A DNA stretch of 64,000 bases from Yamagishiella unicocca (lineage: Eukaryota > Chlorophyta > Chlorophyceae > Chlamydomonadales > Volvocaceae): contig BDSL01000058.1 of NCBI GenBank assembly GCA_003116995.1, positions 124,001 through 188,000 on the forward strand. The letters run 5' to 3'. Shown one piece after another: positions 45,421 to 56,255 of the stretch (its first letter is position 1; each line of letters opens with the position of its first letter). The position numbers were made by a program, and so were the translations under genes. Under the pieces are notes generated by a model. It saw only the letters and a list, made by a program, of their open reading frames with translations, did not search any database and had not been told where the DNA came from.

Positions 45421-45690
45421 CCGGGTGAACGCCGGACCTTAAGAGGGGCCCATGTCCATGGCCTCACCATATGAGAGCCGGGGCGGAACCCAGCAGACGC
45501 CCCCAAGGGCACAGGAAAGCCTCGAAAAGGACAGAGCTCCGGGCAAACTCAGGACAAGCTGGGGCCCCCATAGGCCATAGCGAGACCTCGCCGTACAATA
45601 AGCCAGCGCTAGCAGCCAGCAGACACGAAAAAACGCCCCACCCAAGTAACCGGTCAGCACAGGGAAGCCAACCGGACAGCTAGCGCACAT
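45421..45690 (-). repeat. long dispersed repeat, minus orientation
   Basis: In reverse complement it contains two related blocks: TGTCTGCTGGCTGCTAGCGC followed by GTACGGCGAGG, and GGGTTCCGCCCCGGCTCTCA followed by TATGGTGAGG. The first block matches 55330-55450 and the second 53797-53830. It may be the end of a retroelement; no coding part is seen. Confidence 0.55.
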
Positions 45691-46573
45691 GCGGGGCCCT
45701 AAATGAAGCTCGCACACAGTGTGTTTGCTAACACACCTCATATCGGAACAAGGGCTGGGCCATATGAGTGCTGGCTGTGCCATATGAGTGCTGGCCGTAA
45801 ATTTACGCAATACGCAAAGGACGACATATTGCCGTGAGTTCGCAACGAACATATGTAAACCGTTAGATGGGAGTAGCCAGCGTAGTAGCTTGTCTTAGTT
45901 TGGCATTATAGAGCATGAAATTGCCTAGCTAGAACATAAAATCGCCTAGAACGTGAACTTGCTAATTGGCTGGCTAGAGCGAGTCTGGAGACGAATGCGT
46001 CTTTGGCCTTCGACAGCTCGTCCCTGTAAATACCGAACAAAATGGAGGTGTCATATCGGTAGTTTTGTAATAAACATCCCAGACTAAAGAGGTCAGAAAA
46101 CAGGGCCGGACAACTTGAAAGTGCTTTTATTTCCCGGTTGGGAAACATGATCGCGCAATGATCTCGATGATAAAAACTTCTCTAATTTTGGAGGATATGC
46201 TCTGCCACATCCTACTGAGGCTGGCGCGACGTTCGCATTATCTCTTAATTATTACCGTACTAACCGGCGGGTGGCACAACGTCAAGATCAGACACGGCAT
46301 CTCGCAGCTATTATGCTGTGGCTTATAGCGTACAAAAACAGCATCTGCCCATATCGCAATTGCAGTGGGTAGGGTACACTCGATGCCAACTATCCTGATC
46401 GCCACAGCGGGCCACGATTGGCACCGCTGCATTAATAACTCCTGTATATCGTGAGTATGTTCATGATTACATGGCTCTGGCAGATTTTGCATGGTGTATT
46501 AGTAGTAATGGCATAAACGGGGAATGAGCCTGCCGTATACTCCTATGTACCCTACGTCCTTCCCAAAATAATT

Positions 46574-46579
46574 TATAAA
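46574..46579 (+). promoter_or_regulatory. possible TATA box of the first FAD oxidoreductase gene
   Basis: TATAAA lies 76 nt before the ATG at 46655, a plausible distance for a short 5' UTR. It is a single motif match only. Confidence 0.3.
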
Positions 46580-46654
46580 CCGTCACAATCGTCCTGCCAG
46601 CGCATGACAGACCTCCTCCCATAATACAACAATCACTCTAGGAGCAGAATTGCG

Positions 46655-48241
46655 ATGTATAGGAGGATGCGCGGTCGGTCGGACACATGCGGGCATCGCC
46701 CCCTTCTCGGGGGCCTTCTAATCCTTGTTAGCCTGTCAAGCCTCGTCGGCTCGGCGAATGGAGCATTTTGCACTCCAACCTCTGGGACTTGCTGGCCGTC
46801 CAAGTCCGACATTGCAGTTTGGGCAAAGACGCTATCCAACAGGAGCTCCGTCATTACGCCGGACAAGTCGCAGGACATCTTCCTCAGTGAGGCCGTTTCT
46901 ATGAATCTTCTGAAGAGCAACTTCCCAGGGCTCATCGTCATACCTGGGACGGAGAACGACGTGCGCCTTGCAGTAAAGTTTGCCACCAAGAAATACATTC
47001 GCATCGTGGCAAGGTGCTCTGGACATGACTTCAACGGCAGGAGCACTGGGCGCGGCGTCATGCTAATCAAAACGGAGAGGCTCAAGTCCATCGTCTACGA
47101 CAACGTCGCCAAGACCGTCACTTTCGGCTCCGGCTGCATGCACCAAGACATTTACGCCGCCTTGGTTCCATACAACCGGCTGTTTGTTGGCGGCCAGTCC
47201 AGGACCGTTTGCCCCGCTGGGTGCCTGGCTGGCGGTTGTCACGGGCTGCTGTCCCGCAGATATGGCCTGGGAATCGACAGCGTCCTTGAAATCAGAATCG
47301 TGCTCTACAACGGCACGCTGGTCACGCTGAACCGCACGAGCCACGCCGACCTCTTCCACGCTTACTTGGGGGCAGGGCAGAACAGCTTTGGTGTAGCCGT
47401 GTCATTCACTGCTCGCACATACCCCGCCCCGCCGGTAATCCTGGAGCTCAATGCCGCGTTCAGTCTGGTGGACCCGACCGTGCCGCCGGAGGAGCAAGGG
47501 AACGTGCCGAACGTCCTGTCCTCGTACTTCATGAACGTCGATTGGTTTGACAGCATGCCGCTTGACCTGGCCGGCAACATCATGGTCTTCGGGGACGTTG
47601 TCAACATTAAGTTTGTATACAGCGGGGTAGACTACGACGGCGTGTACAGCGCTTTGACGCCTCTCCTCACCTCGCCCTTTACTATTGACGTGTCGGAGGT
47701 TCGAAACTACACCTCCATGTTCGAGTGGGCAATAACCAACTACCCGCCCGATACGGACATCTGGCAACGGAAATTCATCAGCAACGGATTAGTACCTCCC
47801 AACCAAGACCTGTTGAATGCCGTTAGCGATATCGTGGTAGCGACCAAGCCGTACATGTATATGTGGTTTGTGTTTGGCGGGGCGGTACGTGCGGGTACAA
47901 CAGGCGCGGTGCCACAGGGCATGCGTGACGCGATGTACGAGGTCTTGTTCGGCACGCAGTGGAATGACCCACATGAGGATGATGGCAGGATGTCGTACAT
48001 TGGCGAGTTCCTCCCCGGCCTGTACCAAGTGGCTCAGGCCTCGTACAACAACGAGTTCACGTCCTGGGGCAACAAGTACAACAACATCAGCGACTGGAAG
48101 ACCCGCTTTTATAATGACTATGAAGGGCTGTTGGAGGTGAAGAAGGCCTACGACCCATGCAATCTGTTCACCGCGAGGTATAGCGTCGGTTGGGACACCC
48201 CCGCGGCTACCTGCAACTGTGTGGACAAGCCCAAGAAGTAG
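46655..48241 (+). CDS. secreted FAD-dependent oxidoreductase, berberine-bridge-like (copy 1)
   Basis: Intronless; 528 residues from the ATG at 46655. A basic start and hydrophobic stretch (LLGGLLILVSLSSLVGSANG, residues 17-36) form a signal peptide. Residues about 90-260 are a PCMH-type FAD domain. CSGHDFNGRSTGRG holds His124, in the position that binds FAD covalently in this family. CPAGCLAGGCHG (186-197) holds cysteines near the place of the second (cysteinyl) FAD bond. The end, YEGLLEVKKAYDPCNLFTAR, is the berberine-bridge C-terminal motif. Such enzymes oxidise sugars, alcohols or alkaloids with oxygen; the substrate here is unknown. An intronless gene among intron-rich neighbours suggests retroposition or transfer. 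TGTAA follows at 48331. Copy 2 is at 56256. Confidence 0.87.
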   Translation: MYRRMRGRSDTCGHRPLLGGLLILVSLSSLVGSANGAFCTPTSGTCWPSKSDIAVWAKTLSNRSSVITPDKSQDIFLSEAVSMNLLKSNFPGLIVIPGTENDVRLAVKFATKKYIRIVARCSGHDFNGRSTGRGVMLIKTERLKSIVYDNVAKTVTFGSGCMHQDIYAALVPYNRLFVGGQSRTVCPAGCLAGGCHGLLSRRYGLGIDSVLEIRIVLYNGTLVTLNRTSHADLFHAYLGAGQNSFGVAVSFTARTYPAPPVILELNAAFSLVDPTVPPEEQGNVPNVLSSYFMNVDWFDSMPLDLAGNIMVFGDVVNIKFVYSGVDYDGVYSALTPLLTSPFTIDVSEVRNYTSMFEWAITNYPPDTDIWQRKFISNGLVPPNQDLLNAVSDIVVATKPYMYMWFVFGGAVRAGTTGAVPQGMRDAMYEVLFGTQWNDPHEDDGRMSYIGEFLPGLYQVAQASYNNEFTSWGNKYNNISDWKTRFYNDYEGLLEVKKAYDPCNLFTARYSVGWDTPAATCNCVDKPKK

Positions 48242-49785
48242 GAGATATAGATGCAGCGTTCTGAGCTGCTGCTGGCAGGGGTCGGTTTGGGTGGCGGCAG
48301 CGTGTGCGGATATGGCTGCGCTGGACGGTGTGTAATAACCTGAGGTGGTGTGCTGCCTGCATACCCCATATATACTCCTTCCGTGCGTGTGTGTCCTTAT
48401 TATCTATCCTTATATATTGTGCGCCTTTGCCAGAACCTAGCCTCTCTGAATGTGGGGGCGTGTGTGTGGAAGGTTGAGTGCACGGTTAGGCACACATTCA
48501 TGGCTCGGCTCCTTTATATATCTTTGGCCGCAATGAGAACTTGCGTGCTGCATGTTGCATTTTTGCGAAAACTGAGCAGCACAATCCATGCATGTGGATT
48601 CATAGGGTTATGGCCCCGAGGGGCTTGGATCGTTAGCTCATTATTAGCTCATTGTTGTTCATTTCTTGGCCGGGCAGGCCGAGCTGGACATGGCTTGACT
48701 GGGCACCTAGGGAGCTACCTACCAGTACATTGAGCTATTTACCATCTTCGCAATGCTACCGACACCACCCATCCTATCCAAACTATAAATGCTTAGCCAT
48801 GCGTCGGTGTCCGCTTACGTTATCCTTGTAACGTGCTTAAGGCATACGCAGCCTATCCAGCGCAGCAGCTGATGCCCGACGTGCTGGGACGAGTGTCAGG
48901 ACTGTCCTTGATTGTATCGATGTAAGAAATCTGTTTGCCGGCTCTGTAGTACTGCGACTTACGGCAGGCGGGAAAGTAAGAAACGACGAGGAAATCGGTT
49001 TCCGGACCTCAAAGTTAGGGCCACGGATCACAGCACAGCTGTGCCTCCACCCTACATACACGCCTATCCCCTGCAGTTCCGTGCAACATGGCAAGCAGCG
49101 CCGTACATCTCGCCGTGCGATGAACCCTCCCATCCACATGCGGTACGTGACAGTCCGGTGTAAGGCGCAGCGTGGTCGCCGAATCTCTGCACCAGCAGGG
49201 ACACCGCGTTGGTCCACTGTCCGACGTTGTGCGCACATTGCGTACGAGGCGTGCAATTGGCTGTGCTTGTTGTCGCAGGTTGTCGCTGCTGCCAACCGCG
49301 GCCAGAGCTTGGGCAAGTATCTTCCGCGAGAAGGCAACATCAAATGGGCAACCGCACGAATCGACCGTTGTGCATGTGGCAATGCGTCGCGGGTGTTGTT
49401 GCACCGAGGACAGGACGCGTCTTGCGCGAAGCAGGTGCAAGTGGGTCGGAGAGCGCGACAATTAAACACACGGCAGTCGGGTGCAGACAAACATAAGAAG
49501 GAATTTTATATCCGACGGTTTACGGATAGTATTGTCGTGGCGCAACGTCATCCCCGGTTCCCCGCCTACAATAGTTGCATCATGCACTACGGCAAGTATG
49601 CAACCACTTTCGGGTAGTTAATGCAACTAGCAGTATCAAAGTTATGCCATGCAAAGCTCCTGTATTAATTGCTGCTGCATTTAACAGCATTCTCTTCTCG
49701 CTGACGATTGGCCAAGCACAAGGCGCATGAAACTCCGCGCGCACAACTTAGGTATCCACAATTAATACATAAACGTAATAATTAC
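48242..49785. other. intergenic region
   Basis: 1.5 kb between the first FAD enzyme and the hydrolase. Besides the TGTAA at 48331, open frames at 48837-49617 occur on both strands with Cys/Arg-rich, non-family-like translations. Nothing is supported as a gene. Confidence 0.45.
48331..48335 (+). promoter_or_regulatory. poly(A) signal TGTAA of FAD oxidoreductase copy 1
   Basis: It lies 90 nt after the stop codon at 48241. Confidence 0.6.
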
Positions 49786-52612
49786 ATGAACATGCTGGCT
49801 CAGTCGGTTGCGCCATTGGTATGCACCGGCCGGCGTGGAGCAGCATCAGCTGGCACAGGCGGAGCAGCAGCTGCGACAGTGGCCGTCTCCCTACAGCAGA
49901 CGGGCTTGACTTCCGGTCTGGCAGCTTGGTTACTACCGGTCAGCTCGCGGCAACAGCAGCAATTTCGCCACGGCTCGCACTTGTCCTATGAAGAAGTGTC
50001 AGCGGGGTCCCCGACCGCAGAGCACCCGGTAAGGCTGGAGAAGCAAGATGCCCAGGGATTGCAGGGTTCGGGCCCTCGGGCGTAAAACAGGGTTTGTCTC
50101 GGCGGGTCGGTGGGTCGGTTGATGGGTCACATGCCAAGGCCAACACAATGACGTCAGAAACTCCCAGCCGCGCGCTTGACGACACGCATCTCCATGCGTC
50201 GCTCGTTGCTCGGGTCCTCAGACCGCAGCCCACCCTCGTCGCTCGACCTTCGTCACCTGCCCCTCCAACCTCGACCTCAAACACACTGCCGTGCTCCTTG
50301 GCGCATGCATACCGTGTCTCAAGCGACGCTGCCGTACTATTCCCCGCGAAGCTGCCGTACTATTGCCCGCGTCTCCCGCCGCTCCCCGTGTCGACTGCCC
50401 CAGACCGCTCGCCCCGGCCGCACCCTCCTGCTGCTGCACGGCCTGCTGGGCTCCGGCCGCAACTGGCGCACCTGGGCCCGCCGGCTGGTGGAGGCAGCGG
50501 CCGCCAGCCATCCGCCGCAGGGGGGCCCCTGGCGGGCCCTCTTGGTGGACCTGCGCTGCCATGGGAACAGCGCGCGCAGGTACGGTGCGACCCGAGGGTC
50601 AGGACCCGGGTGCCCAGGCCGGGGATCGATGGCATGAGCGGGTTATGGCGTGTGGTGGTGGCCCCCCGCCTCCTGCTTCCCTTCCTCCTGCTCCGCCCTC
50701 CTCCTATGCCGCCCCCTGTCCCCCTCCCCCCGCAGGCCCGGGCTGCACCCGCCCCACAACATGCACTCGGCGGCGCAGGACGTGGCGCGACTCATACGGG
50801 AGCAGCTAGGGTGGGGCGGTGATTGGCTCGGGGTGTGGGCCGTCGGGGTCAGGGTGCGGGGTAGGAGGACCCCGGGCGGGGGGACCCAGGCGGGCGGGGA
50901 ACCAGGGGCCCTGGCCTGCGGTAGCGTGTGCGGCGATCGGTGTAGTGCGCTGCCGGCCTGCCTTCCCGGCCCTGGGGGGTCTGTAGGAGGCGGCATATCA
51001 TCGCGCAGCACACCCTGGGCTGCTGCCGTCCTCGTGAACCGGGTAGGTGGAGCGACTGATCCCACCACTTACCCTGTCGGCATGTCTTCACGTGGCGACT
51101 TACATGCCCCTCGTTGCCTCCCCCTCGGTGCCTCCGCCTCACCGCTGGTTTCAGGTCCCATGCCCCAGGCGCCGTGTTAGGGCACTCAATGGGCGGCAAG
51201 GTGGCCATGGCGCTGATGGAGCAGGCGGCGGCGGCGGCGGTTAGCCAGCCGGCGACGGCGGCGCATTGGTGCACTCCCCCCCGGCAGCTGTGGGTCCTGG
51301 ACTCGCAGCCGGGGCTGGTGACGGCGGAGCAGGACGCGGGCACGGGCGTGTCCCGGGTGCTGCACACAGTGCATGTGGGTCGGTTGCGAACTTGCGATGT
51401 TGTAGGGGCTGGGAGGGGGCCCTGGGGTCAGAGGTCCGATGGTTCAGTGGTAGGGGATGGCCATCGCATTTTGAGTTTTGGGATGCGGGCTGGCTTAGGA
51501 TGGGCCGGGCTGGGAGATCTTCAGAGAGCTCCAGGGTCGCGAGGTCCGGGCTGCCCCCAGTGAGGCGCCTGACTGCCCCAGTGCGGGCACCACTGCATCT
51601 CCGCTCCTCGCCTGCGCCAAGCGCTCGCTTCCCCAGCTGGCGCGCACCCGCAGTCCTCACACCGAAGTACCCCTCCCGCCGCCGCCGCGCCGCCGCCTGC
51701 AGTCTGTCCCACTCCCGATCCCCAGCCGTGCCTGGCTGCTGAGCCACCTCCGCGCCGGCGGCCTCAGCGAGGCACTCACCACCTGGCTGGCCAGCAACCT
51801 GGTGCCGCAGCACCCACACCAGCAACAGCAACAGCAACAACACCCGCCCGCAAGCGGGGGGGCGCATTTACATCACGCGGCATCGCAGCAGCAGCCCCCA
51901 CACGGCGCCACGCAGCAGCCCTTACACAGCCACGGCAGCACGCACCACCACATCCCGGCAGCACCCACCCAGCAGCCGCAGCTCCCAGGCGGGGGGGCGC
52001 CGCTGACGTGGTCCTTTGAAGTCCAGGGCGCGGGCGCGATGTACATGTCGTACAGGTGAGGAACGGTTGCGAGATCGTGTATCGTGGGGACCGCACTGTG
52101 CGGATACTTCCGCGCTGTGTTAGTTAGCTAGTTAGTTATTTAGTTACACTTCGCGTAAGAGCGGGTGACCTCACGGGCCATGAGGTCCAGGACGGCCTTT
52201 TTCCTAGGGCTTCATAAACCGTGCGGTTTGTCGGCCTTGGATTCGCGGATTATCTTTCACCTCCCAATACTCCACCACCACTTGCGACAGGACCACCGAG
52301 TTCTGGCACCTGCTGGAGCGCCCGCCGCACGGCACTGTCGTACACCTGGTCCAAGGCGACCGCTCGGACCGCTGGCCGGCGGCGATGGAGCAGCGGCTGA
52401 AGAAGGCGGCGGCGGCGGCGGCGGCGGCAGCCGCGGCGGCGGCTTCAGCGACCGCAGCGGCGGCGGCAGATCACCCTTCGTCCCCGGCTTCAGCTACCAC
52501 GGGCGCCGGGCGCTTCGAGCACCACGTGTTGCCCAAGGCGGGCCACTGGTTGCACGTGGACAACCCGGAGGGGTTGATGAGGCTGGTGCTGCCACGACTG
52601 GCTGGGCTGTAG
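49786..52612 (+). CDS. alpha/beta hydrolase, ABHD11-like
   Basis: Six exons: 49786-50028, 50404-50579, 50736-50810, 51155-51374, 51703-52055 and 52291-52612; phases match, giving 462 residues. The first 80 residues are Ala/Arg/Ser-rich and could target mitochondria or chloroplast. The fold signature begins LLLLHGLLGSGRNWRTWARR, then LLVDLRCHGNSARR. The nucleophile elbow GHSMGGK places the catalytic Ser near 176. GDRSDRW may hold the acid, and AGHWLHVDNPEG holds His441. Between the core and C-terminal part is a Gln/His-rich insert (about 265-335), and a second Ala run lies near 390-415, so it is longer than typical ABHD11 (about 300). In animals ABHD11 is a mitochondrial hydrolase; the substrate here is unknown. 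The exon 5-6 intron carries a dispersed repeat. Confidence 0.85.
52226..52262 (+). repeat. copy of the TGGATTCGCGGATTATC dispersed repeat
   Basis: GTTTGTCGGCCTTGGATTCG, then CGGATTATCTTTCACC. It lies in the intron 52056-52290 of the hydrolase gene, shortly before the acceptor, the same placement as the copy at 10043. Confidence 0.7.
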
Positions 52613-53739
52613 CCGTGGCCGCGCAGCCATGGCCGCAGCTGTTAGGTGTGTCGGGGGGGGGCCTGAGGGGTGGCGTTAGGTGCGCGGAGCCAGTCCGCCC
52701 AGGTGGGGGAGGGCGGGGGCGTAAAACACGCCTCGTCGGCGTTTCTCAATAGTCAGACAGGTCGCGATCCTTGTGGATGCGTGCGGGACACCTCTCTCTC
52801 TTTTGGGGGCAGCAGGTGACACCTAGTGATAGTGACACTGTGACACACAAGCCTAAGAATGCGCGGGTTGGCGTACAGCTGAGACTGCGGAGACTTGTCA
52901 AGAAATTTGCACCTGCGCCGTGGTGATTTCAGACGACGGTTCGCCTCCCCGCTGAGGTGACGGTAGCCGTACTACCGTGCGCTTTGGGAGTGAGCTTGCA
53001 GTCAGGTCCAGGGAGGTCTTGCCAGGACCGTCCTGGATCTGGATGTGCTGCTGACGTACTCGCTTACGTGGCGAGCCCGCCCGCTAGTCCGGGAGATCTA
53101 CCGCATCTCAGGATTTGGCGGAAGCAGAGGGTTAGAACACAGCGCGATCCTTCGCGGCAATGAATCCCACTGGAAGTTAGGGGGGAAGCCCCCTGAAGCC
53201 CCAAGGAAGCCGAGGCATGCTCAAGTGGTCAAAATCGGCAAGGCGCGGACCACAGCGGCACGAGCATATGCACATTGTTTGTAAAAATCATGGTCCAGTC
53301 ATTATGATGGTAAGCGGGTGCACCAATGCAGGTGGGCGGAAGCCGTTTCGTGGCCGTTGGGAGTGCATTAGGATGTGCGAAAAAGAGGTACCGGTACCAG
53401 CATCGGGATTTGTGTAAATAAAGTTTTATGTATTATTCGTAAATCGGGTGAGCTCGCGGGCACGTTGCGCCGTTGATGAGTGACAGAAGAACGGTTGGAG
53501 GATTCGTAGTTTTGGGCGCCTTGGCAGGCGAAACAGGCCTTCTGACTAAAGCTGTCTTTGGGGATCCTTGGCAAAAGCTGTCTTTGGGGCTCCTTGGCAG
53601 GTGAACAGGCCTTCCGACAAAGCTGCATAAGGTCAGCGTTGAAATAAGGAAGTCACTCGAGGGTTTGCTAATTCATCGTAGTAGCTGGCAGAAACTTTAA
53701 GCGCTTCGTGGGGATGTTGGCTCAGCGCTTGCCGGCACA

Positions 53740-53880
53740 TGCTCCCTGGCATTTTTGTTTCTTTGCCCTTCGGGGCGTCTCCAGGGTCAGGGTGCCAGGG
53801 TTCAGCCCCGGCTCTTATATGGTGAGGTGGGTCCCTGCGTCCCTCTTCTTGTCCTGTTCGGGCTTGTGGACACCGATTAT
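53740..53880 (+). repeat. long dispersed repeat, partial copy
   Basis: TTCGGGGCGTCTCCAGGGTC, then AGCCCCGGCTCTTATATGGT and GAGG, matching the second block of the 45421-45690 repeat in reverse complement. Confidence 0.55.
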
Positions 53881-55309
53881 TATTCCATGGATTATGTTCA
53901 GATAAATGAATGCAACAGCGGTCGCGTCGGTTTTGGGATTCGGGGTCGTCCAGGGTCGTCGCACCCCTGCGTTATAACGGCGTACTCGCGGTCGTATCTC
54001 GCCATCACTCACTCCGGAAGCAGGACGGCACGGCTCGACATGTTGAAATTATTTTCTTCATATCCTGGATGATTATCCGTGCATACGTTGGCAGCAACAT
54101 GTATATGATGCTGCTTGGAGTTGCACTGTCGCAGCGGAGGCAGTCCGGGACCCAGCTCATTCCAGTACTTTCGGCACTCCATATTTACCATGCTGGCCAC
54201 TCTAGGCGGCCAAAACCATGTGTTGAGTGCGGGTGTGCGCGTCAAGGGTGACGCAGCCCCCAGACAGCAGCAGGGGCCGGTAGCTAGGGCACAATGGAGC
54301 CTTCCCCCTTCCACCGAAACCACTACCTCCAGTAGTCTTCCCCGCCTGACTCGTCACCTGGGACGCAGGATGATCAGTGCCTTTGCATTCTCGTCGGGAA
54401 GTGGACTTTTCGGTGGAAGGGGGCTGCGTGGCGTGTCACTGTGGTGCTCAGTAATTAGACATCCGACCCTATCCAGGTCCTTCTAGGCCACCACCTAATC
54501 ACGCCGCCACGCATCGAGACGCCCGTGCTGCACTCGTCGTCTTACATCATATATGGCGGGGCCCTATTGCCCGTGCGGTGGTCGGTGTGCTCGAAGGGCA
54601 CCTTCCGGTTACCTGGCCCCTGGCTGGGCAACCTGGCAGTCGTGGTGGCGCTGCGGGCTGCCCTGGTTGGCCGGCCGGTGGCTGCCCCCGCCGGTGTGCG
54701 GCCGCTGGCCCGTGTGGGGATGTGGCTGGCGTAACCCCCACCTTGGCTGTGAGCAGTGTGTTTGGGATGTTGCTGCATTGGCCGTTCTCAGTGCGATTGA
54801 CCTCGGCTGTCACAGCTAAACACGTGACCCTGAGCCCAAGGCTTGCAGTGAGCTGACTCTGGGCTGTTTCGCGCCAGCCAGCGGTGCCTTGCCCACCTGG
54901 GGGGCCCGCCTGGTGCCGTGCGCTCGCGCGCAGGTGACTCCGGTTGCTGATTTTTGGCCCCTCTGCGGGGCCTTGCTCGGCTCGGTGTGCTGCGGACCGG
55001 GTAGGTGCTGTCAGGGCCACGCACCCGTTCCTCCGTGTGGTTGGTGGTGGCATGCGGTGGGCTGGCTGCGGAAGGTCCTGGGCAGCTCTTGCCTGGTGCT
55101 CTTCGTGGGCCGCTAGTCCGCCTGTCTGGTGCCTTTTCAGGTGGGGCGCTTTTTCGCGAGTTGGTGGTGGGTGCCCTGGGCCGCCGGGGGGCTCCGTCCA
55201 CGGCCCGTTGGTCCAGGCTGCTGGCAGGCTCCGCAGCTTTTCCGATGGCGGACCTTAGAGTGTCTGGTTTTATCGTTGTAGGAGCCCCACCCTCTTGGGC
55301 ACGGCGGGA

Positions 55310-55450
55310 TTTCCTGTCCTTTCCATGTGCCTTTCGGGGCGTCTGCTGGCTGCTAGCGCTGGCCAGCGCTGGCTTGTCGTACGGTGAGGCCTGGGTATGG
55401 GCCCTCCCCCTGGTCCTGGGTTCGCCCGAGCTTTCGGACACTGCAACGGC
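55310..55450 (+). repeat. long dispersed repeat, partial copy
   Basis: GGCGTCTGCTGGCTGCTAGC, then GGCTTGTCGTACGGTGAGG, matching the first block of the 45421-45690 repeat in reverse complement. Confidence 0.6.
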
Positions 55451-56255
55451 ATCTATTTTTGAAATATCGACATCTGTGTACCGGTAAACCAAAATTGCGA
55501 ATATAAAAGGCCGCTTCTTGACAGCCGAAACATGAGTGTGCACCATACATCACATCCGCTATTAGCAGTTAGTGTCGCTGGTTAGGTTAGGTCGGAATGG
55601 ATACATACAAAAATGAAGATCACAAGTGCTGCCTTTGGAACGCAATCTACTCAGTGTGTGACATTCCGCAAGACATAAGTTCGTAAATTTCTTTGAAATA
55701 ATATTTTTGCAGTACACCGCCCGCCGATCACCCAATCATGGCCGCTACTCTGTATTCGCACTGTTTATTTTTAATAAGGATGATTGTCAACTTGATCCAT
55801 TGTGATTGGTGAATACATTGCTATGCGCGCGACGCGAGCGACGCCCACCGCGGGCGACGGGTGGGCGCTGAGGGGAGTAGTTTCTCGTAGCCAAGCTCAT
55901 CCTGGTGCCTATCCGTTGTAGGGATGTCGCTGACAGTCGTTAGGAAGCTCAGTGAGGACATCATAGATCATACTCTAGCATGCGATGAACTGATTTTTGG
56001 ATTGTGAAATTGGTTATGTATTTTCGACCGATCTTACCTATATGGCTGGTCACACAACCATGATGCGAAGGCGGGCCTGGCTTTGCATCCGTACTTCTGT
56101 ACGTCCAGGAAGCTTGCCTTCACACGACCATGCCGCATTCTACTATTCCCATCTGCATCCTTTAATATGACTTAGTTGGCACCGTCTTTTATTTTACCGA
56201 AGCAATCTGTCAAGGATCCTTGTTTTCGTTTCGCAAGACTAGGAGAAAATCGGCG

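Larger units (their letters stand above)
42646..46654. other. intergenic region with repeat fragments
   Basis: 4 kb without a recognised gene. It holds a G-rich stretch (42700-42790), a dispersed-repeat copy at 43866, a TTTAGGGTTTTGGGG telomere-like remnant near 44699 and a repeat-family copy at 45421-45690. Open frames at 43700-44430 exist on both strands but show no family features. Confidence 0.45.
52613..56255. other. intergenic region with repeats
   Basis: 3.6 kb between the hydrolase and the second FAD enzyme. TGTAA candidates for the hydrolase mRNA are at 53280-53284 and 53413-53417. Related repeats lie at 53740-53880 and 55310-55450, with a GC-rich, possibly element-derived stretch (54540-55260) between them. 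The last 700 bp are AT-rich. No gene is supported. Confidence 0.45.
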
